NCBI RefSeq assembly: GCF_025370935.1
Contig: NC_133497.1
Location: forward strand, 2,211,530-2,275,529
Direction of reading: 5' to 3'
DNA from: Choristoneura fumiferana
Taxonomy: Eukaryota > Arthropoda > Insecta > Lepidoptera > Tortricidae
DNA: 64,000 nt
The notes beneath the pieces were generated by a model. The model searched no databases. It was not told where the DNA came from and saw only the letters and a program-made list of their open reading frames with translations. Positions 23,904-32,900 of this stretch are shown one piece after another (the first letter of the stretch is position 1; each line of letters starts with the position of its first letter). The translations under genes were made by a program, and so were the position numbers.

Positions 23904-24066
23904 CAATAAATAAGGTACTTATCACTAAATGGATGCGGAATATTCAGTCCAGTGGCTGAGCAAGCAAAGATTCAATGGAAATAATGATATGGTGAGATCA
24001 TGACGTCAAACAGATATCACGATACTAACGCCATCTAGCGATATCCTTTCTGTCAGAAATCCTCAT

Positions 24067-24805
24067 TAAACAAAACTTGAAAAACTTAAACACATTCAGT
24101 TAAACTTAGCCAACCATGAACTGAAATATTCTTCATTTTGTGAGACCTTATAATTTTTAAAGCCAATAAGAAACACTTAAAAGTAAAATAAAAATATAGT
24201 TATTGCGATATGCAACGTGTAGTCACAAAACAGATAGGTACAGAAATCAATCTACATACAAAGTGCGCTCGAGCAACGCACACATAGACACTGCTCACGG
24301 ACACGATATCTCGGACCGGTTGGGACCAGCGCGAGCGCGAGTGCCATCCGCTTGATTCACGCGTCTGTGAACTTTTTTGTGCTATTCTCCATAATAATGG
24401 AGAATGCGAATTTATAACACTTTAAAATATAATAATCGTGCATTTCGCCAATGTGGAAATCATCGCAAGATATTTTTTGTGACAAATTTGTAATACAACA
24501 ATGGCATTAACATTAAAATATTTTAGTTATTATTAATTTATATTTCCATTCTTCCCGTTTCATTCTCAACAATAAATCCAACAACTAGATACGAGTGCCA
24601 CTACCACGATAGTTTTTTGTGCATAAGCCATAGTTGACAACCTTAGAGCGACCGCCGAGCGTAGGTATGAAAAGTGAAGTACATACATGAGATTGACTTC
24701 TGTACCTTTCTCTTTTGTGTAGTGGTAACAACCCGCCCCAGCGAGCCATGAGGATTAAGGCCTCATAGTCTCAAGTAGAAAAACATTTTAAAATTATATG
24801 GTGAC
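24067..24805. other. Gene-free stretch
   Basis: The AT-rich DNA includes one GC-rich patch (about 24290-24365, with CGGACCGGTTGGGACCAGCG). No coding frame or repeat recurring elsewhere in the window was found. Confidence 0.4.
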
Positions 24806-25230
24806 AATGAGGGCTATCGTTTTCTGTCTCACTAGATGGCGCACTGTTGCGTGAGGTTTTTAAGTGTGGCTTTCAGAGTCTGTTATTACGGGCGTGAAAA
24901 CAAAGTTTAGATTAAAATCATATTTAATACACCTTAAAACCGTACCATAAAAATATCCAGCAACCACAGTGTTGCTTAGTCCCGTTTTGTTCGGAAAAAA
25001 GGGAGGACAAAAGTTTCCGAAAGACAAAACTGTCTCAAAACACAGACATTCATTGCCCCGTAACGCATAATTGCCATAATTAATTTCAGGTAATGCAAAA
25101 TAGTCACAGAATTATTCTAATTATAAATAAACCCGCGTAGCTCACCCAAAAACTATGAGATTTGACATTTCGGAGACCTCACGCTACACCAGCGCCTCTA
25201 GCGGCGAATTCATTCACGATAGCCCTCATT
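24806..25230. mobile_element. MITE (ATGAGGGCTA ends), copy 2
   Basis: This is the cleanest copy: AATGAGGGCTATCG at the left and CGATAGCCCTCATT at the right, with TAGATGGCGC and GCGCCTCTAGCGGC just inside. The body is collinear with copies 1 and 3. It is non-autonomous and non-coding. Confidence 0.8.
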
Positions 25231-25382
25231 ATGACGGCACCAATCATGGACATGTTAAGCACAGTAGTGGACAATAATTAAATGCCTTATAGCATTCATG
25301 ATCTATAATAATTATGATCGTCAGATAACTAAACATAAGTGTTATTAGTTTAAGTTTTTGGTAAAAATTTCATTCTTAATAC

Positions 25383-25668
25383 TTGCAAGCTTTTTTTGTT
25401 GACTGTACTTGTATTGTCAACCAAACTACAATTGAATACCAAATTACTAGTCGATACCATTAACCGGAGGGTTCCGTCCTGTGGAGAAGACCTTGGCCGG
25501 ACCCCCAGGATGTCACTACCAGATTATTGTATTGTCACGCAATTTACACAAGTATACCAAACAAGTCAATCCAACTTCTGAAAGTGGGTCGAATTTAACT
25601 TGCAAGATTTGATTACAGACAGACAGACAACGGGACAGGTGAAACTAAATAAAAGCTTGTGAAAAAAG
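25383..25668 (-). repeat. Family E repeat, copy 4 (reversed)
   Basis: Reverse orientation of 6915-7170, with AAGCTTTTTTTGTTGACTG, GTTCCGTCCTGTGGAGAAGA, the AGACAGACAGACAAC run and a tail AACTAAATAAAAGCTTGTGA. It directly abuts the family C insertion at 25680. Confidence 0.65.
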
Positions 25669-25679
25669 TAGGGTCCGTT

Positions 25680-26159
25680 ATGATTGGTTTTTTGGAGTCT
25701 TTTTGTATTTTTTATTTCAACTCCAAATTTGTTACTTTCCAAACCATAAAAACCCCCGTACCGTGACACCATATCGATATGGTTTCACGGGATACCCGTT
25801 AAAGTAACAAATTTGGAGTTAAAATAAAAAATACAAAAAGAGTCCAAAAAACCAATCATAATTTGATTGCTTAGTAGCGACATCTCTTGTCTGCGTGAGC
25901 GGTTGGTTCCGAAAGAGTGTGACGTCTCTCGTTGAGAGCGGAACATAGATGTCGCTAGTGCTGCTGCATAAGTAGCGTAGTAGAAATAAGCAACCTGAGA
26001 TATGTATGCATAGGAAAAATTCGTGTCTAGATTCCTGTCCAGCGGTGGTGTAGGGGTTATAGCACGCAGCACGGATTGCTGAAGACCTGGGTTCGATTCC
26101 CAGCGCTGGTCTCTTTTTCTGGTTTTTCTGTGCATCCATGTCTCAGTTTGTATTTTCGA
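25680..26159 (+). mobile_element. Family C hairpin/tRNA-like retroposon, copy 1
   Basis: TAGGGTCCGTT is duplicated at both ends (25669-25679 and 26160-26170), which fixes the limits. It has three parts. First is a hairpin with arms about 25681-25742 and 25796-25858 (ATTGGTTTTTTGGAGTCTTT paired with AAAGAGTCCAAAAAACCAAT). Next is a linker containing GCTTAGTAGCGACATCTCTTG. Last is a tRNA-like block (26036-26111) followed by TTTTTCTGTGCATCCATGTC and CAGTTTGTATTTTCG. It has no open frame of note. Copies 2 and 3 share the plan. Confidence 0.85.
26036..26111 (+). other. tRNA-like block of family C copy 1
   Basis: It has a D-arm-like GGTGGTGTAGGGGTTATAGC (A-box region), a perfect T arm (CCTGGGTTCGATTCCCAG, which is also the B box) and closing ends CCAGC/GCTGG. 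The anticodon region (CAGCACGGATTGCTG) gives a small loop without the invariant U33 and shows no variable arm. I therefore read it as a retroposon promoter rather than a working tRNA gene. Confidence 0.7.
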
Positions 26160-26629
26160 TAGGGTCCGTTGTTTATTGGTTCTTGTCCATGACTGGTGCC
26201 ATCAATTTAAGTACATAAATTACATTGAAACTACATTAAATACAAATTAAACAAACGAAAAAATAACTAGAAAACTTAAGGTACCCAATTGAGGGACAAC
26301 GAATTAATTCTTGAATGGTCTAAATGGTATATAATCCGTTCCCATCGTGTTAATTCGGTACACACGACTAAGTACTTCCGAATGCTGATGGCGAGTCTGG
26401 GAATTATCTATACTATACTAATATTATAAATAAACAAGGAGCGGAATTTCTCATAGCAAAAATCAAACATCAAAGGGATTGAACACAAGTTTTATCGACT
26501 ATTCCAGTTATCGATGTTATCGAATCGACTCTTCGCTTGTTATCGCCTTTTAACATTATTCTGTAACATTTGACCTCTTTGATAAGCAACTTGTATCTCC
26601 ATATTAAAATATATCGCGTCAACGTCACA

Positions 26630-27128
26630 TATGACATTTTCATCACACTTGCTCGTAAACAGTGTCGTAAAATGCAGGCTACCTTGGTTGCAACCCCCCA
26701 AATAAAACCCTCGACCTTAATGTGCTTGTCATGAAACCCGTGGTCGGTAAATGAGTCATTGCGCGTACACATTTTCTTGTCATGAAGCCCAAGGTCGGTA
26801 AATGAGTCAGTGCCCGTACTGATGGTGCTGCTGCAGGACTACATGGACAACATGCACACGCACGTTGCGGCGCATGCCGAGGGAGGTAGAGGGCGGCGCT
26901 GCCAAGAGCACAGCCTAAGGTATCGCCAATATTTGGACCAATTATATTTTTTCTTTTACAAGTATAAAATTTTACTTGCAAATGTGATGAAAAACATTGT
27001 ATGTCGCACGGGCGGTACTAGAATTACGAACATCGACTCATAAAAGCCCTCAGTCTTCGACTTCGGGCTTCTAATAGACTCTCGTTCGTAATTCCTTATT
27101 TACCGCCCTTAAGACACAATGTACTATT
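26630..27128 (+). repeat. About 0.5-kb repeat R2, copy 1
   Basis: Matches 32985-33468 in inverse orientation. Shared parts include CATCACACTTGCTCGTAAAC, TAGCCTGCA-type and AACCCTCGACCTTAATGTGC segments, a middle GCGCTGCCAAGAGCACAGCC, and a right part with a hairpin (arms ACTAGAATTACGAAC and GTTCGTAATTCCTTA). The copies differ completely in a 65-75 bp slot (about 26817-26880). The type of element is unknown. Confidence 0.7.
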
Positions 27129-27291
27129 ATGTCGCTTGAGTTTTTCTTAGTCATTCCCGTGTTATTAAGGTAATCCTAAAAGAAAAACGATTGACAAATG
27201 GATAAAACACATCCCTTACTTATTTACAATGAAGATTCTTCAAAATAAACTTCTAAATGTAAAGTTTATTTTAAGCAGCTCAGCAGCTCAT

Positions 27292-27397
27292 CATCCCAGC
27301 CTATATACGTCCCACTGCTGGGCACAGGCCTCCTCTCAGAACAAGAGGGCTTGGGCCATAGTTCCCACGCGGGCCCAGTGCGGATTGGGAACTTCAT
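27292..27397 (-). mobile_element. 5'-truncated SINE B with 16-bp duplication
   Basis: Minus-strand family B 3' end, running from GTTCCCAATCCGCACTGGGC to CGTATATAGGCTGGGATGAT. It is bounded by CAGCTCAGCAGCTCAT (27276-27291 and 27398-27413), a perfect target duplication. It is a young insertion inside the hAT remnant. Confidence 0.85.
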
Positions 27398-27421
27398 CAG
27401 CTCAGCAGCTCATTCCGGACT

Positions 27422-27607
27422 AACTATGACCTAATTCGCGACTATGCCGATTTTATAGCAAATAGTGAATACAACCAAAACAGCATTATCGAATACTACA
27501 AATATGCTCCTACACCAACGGAGGTAGAACGCTCTTTCTCAAACTATAAATGGATCTACAATGATAGCAGGACCAATTTAAAGGGTGACAATATAGGAAA
27601 AAAATAA
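27422..27607 (+). pseudogene. hAT transposase C-terminal remnant
   Basis: An open stretch of about 60 codons ends in APTPTEVERSFSNYKWIYND then SRTNLKGDNIGK and a stop. 'ERSFS' followed by a K..R..L segment is the conserved hAT dimerisation region. The upstream transposase (DDE core, BED finger) is gone, so this is a relic. It lies between matching hAT ends at 26435 and 27874, which supports the assignment. Confidence 0.8.
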
Positions 27608-28147
27608 AATACTCTATTACTACAGAGAAAATGAAGAAAATGCGATTAGTACAGAAATAGATTTCTATTGTTATTTTGAATGAAGGTTAAGTTTTATCAT
27701 AGTTTTAGTTTTGCATTTCCGTTTAAATTACATCACTTAAAAAGTGCTATTTTAAAAGTACTTAGCTAATATTTTGCTGTTTCATTAATTGCTGAAATAT
27801 TTATCGATAGTCGATAAAACTTATGTTCAATTCCTTTGACGTTTGATTTTTGCTATGAGAAATTCCGCTCCTTGATTATAAATACGAAAGGAAATGATTA
27901 TAAATAATAAAGTGTGCGTTTGTATGTCTTTCACGTCGAAACGGAGCGACGGATCGACGTGATTTTTGGCATAGAGATAGTTTATGGGCCAGAGAGTGAC
28001 ATAGGCTACTTTTTATCCCTGAAATATGCACAGTTCCCGGGGGAACAGCGCGCGATAACCGAATTCCACACGGACGCAGTCGCGGGCAAAAGCTGGTAAT
28101 AAATAAAGTACCATGTTTAATAGAAATATGTCACTTATTAATACAAA

Positions 28148-28357
28148 CTGGTCCGCGGCTTCGCCCGCGTGGAGTTTGATCGCGCGCTGTTCCCTCAGGA
28201 ACTGCATTTTTCCGGGATAAAAACTAGCCTATGTCACTCTCTGGCCCATAAACTATCTCTATGCCAAAAATCACGTCGATCCGTCGCTCCGTTTCGCCTT
28301 GAAAGACGGACAAACATACAAACACACACACTTTCACATTTATAATATTAGTATTGA
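28148..28357 (-). mobile_element. Short Helitron (family D), reversed
   Basis: On the minus strand it starts TCAATACTAATATTATAAAT after an A. It continues through CGTCGATCCGT/GAGATAGTTTATGGGCC and ends in a GC-rich hairpin GCGGGCGAAGCCGCGG followed by ACCAG. It is about 210 bp and non-autonomous. It lies 50 bp from the Helitron end at 28096 in opposite orientation. Confidence 0.7.
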
Positions 28358-28540
28358 TTGACAAAATTTCAAACGAGTTTGAAGTTTATAGAGAATGCAG
28401 TGTAAACAAAAATGAAATAAAAATCTTAACTTAGGTGTTAACCACTCTATATCGATTACTCTCTCGATGCGACCTTAGAGAATTAAAGTTTTCACATAGG
28501 CAAAATATCGCTAGATGGCGTTACAGACACAGCAGGCAGG

Positions 28541-28842
28541 TCCTAGGTTTGCAGGTGGTAGGTAGGTCCTTGTGCAAGGTCCGCCCGGATTGTTACTACC
28601 ATCTTGCTCGCTAATGCTGCCGTGAAGCAGCAGTGCTTGCACTGTTGTGTTTCGGCGTGGAGAGTAAGACAGCCAGTGAAATTACTGGCACGTGAGGTAT
28701 CCCATCTTAGGCCTCTAGGTTGGCAACGCGTCTGCAATACCCCTAGTGCTGCAGATGTTTATGGGCGGTGGTGATCTCTTACCATCAGGAGACCCACTTG
28801 CTCATTTTCCATCCAGTAGTATAAAAAAAAAAAAAAAAAAAA
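28541..28842 (+). mobile_element. Family A LINE tail, plus orientation
   Basis: The only complete plus-strand family A copy in the window. It starts GTTTGCAGGTGGTAGG, passes CCATCTTGCTCGCTAATGC, and ends GACCCACTTGCTCATTTTCC with a 20-base A run. A partial duplication (GGTAGGTAGGTCC) sits near its start. Confidence 0.8.
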
Positions 28843-28844
28843 GC

Positions 28845-29157
28845 AGGAAGAAGTGCTCGGAACATTGATCCGACCGCCAAACCAACGAGAATCGACCATC
28901 CCCGAAATCTTTGGTGCCGCTTTAACAGGCTGAGAACTGGGCACGGCCGCTGCAACTGTCACCAGCACAAGTGGGGGTGGAGGGAGTCTCCGCTCTGTGA
29001 GTGGGGGGAAGAGGAACAGACAATGGAACACATCATGCGCTGCCCCTTACACTCCTACCCTGGACCCGCCGAAGACCTGGATGCACTAACGCCGGATGCA
29101 GTCGCGTGGCTTAGTAGTTTAAGTGTTTTGCCTATATTTGTTATAATGCCATACGAT
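28845..29157 (+). pseudogene. LINE C-terminal zinc-knuckle fragment
   Basis: The plus-strand frame, open for about 100 codons, reads NRLRTGHGRCNCHQHKWGW, then CEWGEEEQTMEHIMRCP, then a stop at 29157. An RLR.GHGR..WG....C..E.EQT..H....CP pattern is the C-terminus after the RNase H-like region of several lepidopteran non-LTR elements. Only this end survives, inside MITE-type ends. Confidence 0.75.
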
Positions 29158-29363
29158 TAAATAAATGGCGTTATTATTGTGTGGGCCGTTTGACGTTTGA
29201 CGTTTGCTTGCGATTGGCTCATTTAGTTATTTAACCAATCACGAGCAAACGTCACGACACTAACGCCATCTAGCGATATTTCCCCTCTGTGAAAACCCTC
29301 ATTGTCTACGTTGTCTTAATGGGAGGCTGACTCAAGTCAAGTAGCATGACAAATACGAATGTT

Positions 29364-29871
29364 AAATTGAAAATACAAACTGAAATATAGATGCACAGAA
29401 AAACCATAAAAATAAGACCATCACTGGGAATCGAACCCAGGTCCTCGGTAATCCGTACCGCGTGCTATACCGCTACACCACTGATGGTCAACGGTACCGA
29501 CACGAATTTCCCCTATGCACCTCATATCTCAGCTTGTTTGTTTCTTATTTAGCCACTTAAGCAGTGACGCTAGCGACATCTATGCCGTAGCCCTCATCGA
29601 GAAACTTTTTCGGCACTCCATTGGAACTAACCGCTCACCCGGACAAGAGATATCGTTACTAAGCAATCAAATTAAGATTGGTTTTTTGGAATCTTTTTGT
29701 ATTTTTTATTTCAATTCCAAATTTTTACTTTTACCGTCATCCCGTAAAACCTAAATTGAAAATACAAACTGAACTGAACTGAGCTGAACTGAGTGATGGT
29801 CTTATTTTTCTGGTTTTTCTGTGCATCTATATTTCAGTTTGTAGTAAAAAAGATTCCAAAAAAACAATCTT
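29364..29871 (-). mobile_element. Family C hairpin/tRNA-like retroposon, copy 2
   Basis: It lies between two copies of AAATACGAATGTT (29351-29363 and 29872-29884). Orientation is opposite to copy 1: the tRNA-like block (29416-29489) is on the left. The hairpin-forming part (29670-29871, GATTGGTTTTTTGGAATCTT with AAGATTCCAAAAAAACAATC) is on the right. The hairpin loop contains a small GAACT/GAGCT tandem repeat (29768-29797). Confidence 0.85.
29416..29489 (-). other. tRNA-like block of family C copy 2
   Basis: 74 nt. The ends GACCATC and GATGGTC form a 7-bp acceptor-like stem. The T arm CTGGGTTCGATTCCCAG is perfect. The anticodon region GCGGTACGGATTACCG lacks U33. The closing stem differs from copy 1 (CCATC/GATGG against CCAGC/GCTGG) while still pairing. 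Confidence 0.7.
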
Positions 29872-29977
29872 AAATACGAATGTTTCCGAGAAAATACTAT
29901 GGGAAAGGATTATTCACTACACATGTATAAGATTCGCTAGCTTCTATGTCTTATAAAAATACTTAAGTTACACTTAA

Positions 29978-32900
29978 TTATATTATCATCTGTTCTAAAA
30001 ATTCTTTCTTTATTTTCCTGTCCTTTTCGTGCCTCTTTGAATGCAACACCAACTTGCTTCTAGTCAGGAATCGCTTTTTACAAACCTGAAAAAAAAATGG
30101 TAAGTTTATGTTGATGATATTCTTCCTCATCAATTCGGCTTTTATAGGCCGTATATACGCGTATGTAGGCCCCACTGTTGGGCAAATATTTCTGAGAATG
30201 AGAAAGCTTGAGCCGCAGTTCCCACGCGGCCTCGCTGCAGATTGGGAATATCACACACACTTACAAAGCTTGTAAAAAAACTAAGCAACTTAAGGTCTCC
30301 TGCTGTTAATTAAGACCTGGCACTCATGAGGTAAATCTCCGGAATACATCTCGAGACGCATGACCAGATTGTTCTATCTATCCGCATGTGAATCCCCATA
30401 CTCACTCATTCTCGCTATCACACTTACTCACATACTCACTTTTCTACCCATGCCCATACTCATACGCACTCTTCTACCCACACTCACACTCACTCTTCTA
30501 CCAATACTCATACTCACTCTTCTACCCCTACTCAACACATTCCTTGCACCACACACACATTCCTCGCACTCGCGTTTTGTGTATACAAAAACCTCGCTCC
30601 GCTAAGCAGTTTCCAGTAAGGCTGCGCTAAGCGAGATTAGGTATATAAAACTAATAGAAACTGGTTGACGATAAACAAATTTTTCGCAACGCATCCTCGC
30701 ACATCGTGGAAACGCAGCCTAATGGAAACAGCTCAGAGGAGCGAGGTTTTTGTATACACAAAACAAGGGAAGTATGAGTGCGAGGAATGTATTGAGTATG
30801 GGTAGAAGAGTGAGTATGAATATGGGTAGCAGAGTGTGTATGAGTATGACCAGAAGTGTGAGAATGTAAATGAGTGGGATGGCGAGAATGAGTTTGAGTA
30901 TGGGTATAACGTGCGGTTACACACTCTTTGCAGCATATTTACAGAATAAACGTTTTGATTTTTTTGTTTCGCGGCTTAATGTCACCCGCTGTCAATTACC
31001 TGACATTCATGAGGTTTATCCCCGGAATGCATCTTGAGATGCATGACCAGATTGTTCTTCTGCACGAAGCTCTTGGAGCATATCTCGCACTCGTGGGGCT
31101 TGTCCCCCGTGTGGATCTTCTCGTGCCGGTCCAGGTCCGCCTTCCGGTAGAACGACGCCCCGCACTCGACGCAGTTGAAGTTCTTTATGCCTGCGAAAGG
31201 AAACATCCGACATTCAAGCAAACTAATTCCCATATCGCTCTGAACTTTACTTATTATGATTTCAATTATCTTACCTATCTTCGTACTCATTTATACTCAT
31301 AGTACATCCATACTCAGCCTCGTTCTGATATTTATTCATAGTCGTTCTCATTCTGGCACTAATCCATACTCGTGTCATAACCTAGTCATACTCAATCTCA
31401 TTCTCGTACTCACTAAAGCTCATTACATAGCTATATTCAATCTCATTCTGGTATTCATTCACAGTCATTGCATAGCCATACTCAGTCTAACTCTGGTAGG
31501 TACTCATTCACACTCATAGCACAGCTATATAATAATAATAATCATTTATTTCAGACAAGTCACACGCTCATCCATAATAGTGTTAGTATTTAAAGGACAA
31601 TAGAAAAAAACTATACAACTATGTTAGTAATACCTACTTAATAAAAAAAAAATAAAAAAACATTAAAATTACAATTACAAATTAAAAATTGTACTCAGTC
31701 ATACGCTACGCTATACTCAGTCTCAATCTGGTAACTATTTACTTATAGCATAGCCATACTCAACCTCATTCTGGTTGTACTAATTAGTACTTATATCTTA
31801 ACATAGTCATACTCAATCTTATTATACTCACTCGTTCTTACTCATAGCATAAACATACTCAGTCATTCTTATTACTCAGAAACAATAAAATATTTTTTAT
31901 TTATCACACTCACAGACAGACACTCTTCTACCCATACCCATACACATAATCACCTTGATTGTATCAGCGCATGTATGCTCCTATGCCCTAGCAGTGTTTG
32001 TATAGCTGAAACAACATGAATCCCTAAACTCAAATTCATTCTCCTATCCTACTCACTCTTCTACCCATACTCACACTCACACTCACCTTGATGTATGAGC
32101 GCGTGTATGCTCAGATGCCCGAGCTGTGTGTATGTCTTCCCGCACGTGGTACACATATAGGGCCGCTCTCCTGTGTGTGTGCGTTTATGTTTTTTCAACT
32201 CATAGCCTGTTTGGAAGATCTTGTCGCAGTCTTCACAGGGGTGGGGGGATTTTTTAACTACCCGTCTGCGTCGCTTTCTGTGGAGTACATAATGTATAAA
32301 ACGGTTCTCTATCGTTTGCCCGAAAGTATCGTTTTCTAGAATTTGCATTTGCCATAAAGTAATTTATTTCTGAAATAGTAATTTCTTCAGAATTGATATT
32401 AAACTAACCTAACCTACTGCATTCTATATGATGACATTAAAAAAAACCCGAAAACAGCACGGTTTTATATATTTTATGGCAAACGATGGTATGGCAAATT
32501 CGGGCAAGTAAAGGTAAACGGTATAAAACGTGTGTTAATATAATGCAATGAACTTATTACATGAAAAATAAGCAATGAACTCACTTGACTTTGAAAACTA
32601 TGGCATAGGGGCCAATCAACTATTTTACCAACACTTTGGGCGTCTCCTGCGTTACCAAAATATCGTACTTTGAAGAAGATATTTCACGGTTTAATAGGTT
32701 GAACTTACGTAGGATGGCATATTCATATACACCATTTATTAAAATTACAGAAAAAACATGTTTACTTACAAAAATCTGCAATTGTTTGAAAAATGTCGCG
32801 GACAGATTAGTGTTGGTAAAAAGTTGATTGGCCCATAGAGCCCCCGGTGGTCGCGGACGCCCCTTAAGGGGGTCGCAGTATCTTTAAAATACTCTCACCG

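Larger units (their letters stand above)
22786..24066. mobile_element. MITE-like element with ~55-bp inverted ends
   Basis: The left end reads TTTTCTGACAAGTGGATATCACTAGATGGCGTTAGTATCGTGA. The right end is its near reverse complement (TATCACGATACTAACGCCATC..GATATCCTTTCTGTCAGAAAT). CCAATCA-type segments follow inside the left end. Related ends flank 28497-29306. A second MITE (23479-23903) and a LINE fragment (about 23075-23215) lie within it. Confidence 0.7.
26435..27874. mobile_element. Degenerate hAT transposon
   Basis: It has inverted ends of about 60 bp: CAAGGAGCGGAATTTCTCAT, then AGCAAAAATCAAACATCAAA at the left, matched by the reverse complement ending at CTCCTTG. ATTATAAAT occurs on both sides (26423-26431 and 27875-27883), offset by three A on the left, so the target duplication is probable but imperfect. 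It contains a transposase C-terminal remnant and two younger insertions (26630-27128 and 27292-27397). Confidence 0.75.
26407..28096 (+). mobile_element. Helitron split by a hAT element
   Basis: The left end TCTATACTATACTAATATTATAAAT (after A) and the right end GACGCAGTCGCGGGCAAAAG with CTGG (before T) are the two ends of family D. The right part (27875-28096) is a near twin of 28148-28357 reversed, sharing GAGATAGTTTATGGGCC and AGTGACATAGGC. The middle is an inserted hAT element. It carries no helicase. Confidence 0.7.
28497..29306. mobile_element. MITE-type ends around LINE fragments
   Basis: The left end AAATATCGCTAGATGGCGTTA and the right end TAACGCCATCTAGCGATATTT are inverted and match the ends of the element at 22786-24066. 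GATTGGCTCATTTAGTTATTTAACC, typical of this family, lies inside the right end. The interior is filled by a family A tail (28541-28842) and a LINE C-terminus (28845-29157). Confidence 0.65.

Noticed and set aside
29416..29489. Genuine tRNA gene (likewise 26036-26111 and 59586-59659)
   Set aside because: The acceptor and T arms are good, but the anticodon loop lacks U33 and is of doubtful size. All three copies lie inside one retroposon family with target duplications.
30360..30630. Overlapping plus-strand frames of about 80 codons in the CTCA array
   Set aside because: Periodic Thr/Leu/Ser/Tyr-rich products of a tandem repeat, antisense to a real gene.
30928..31302. 124-codon plus-strand frame
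   Set aside because: It is the antisense shadow of the zinc-finger exon at 31000-31190.
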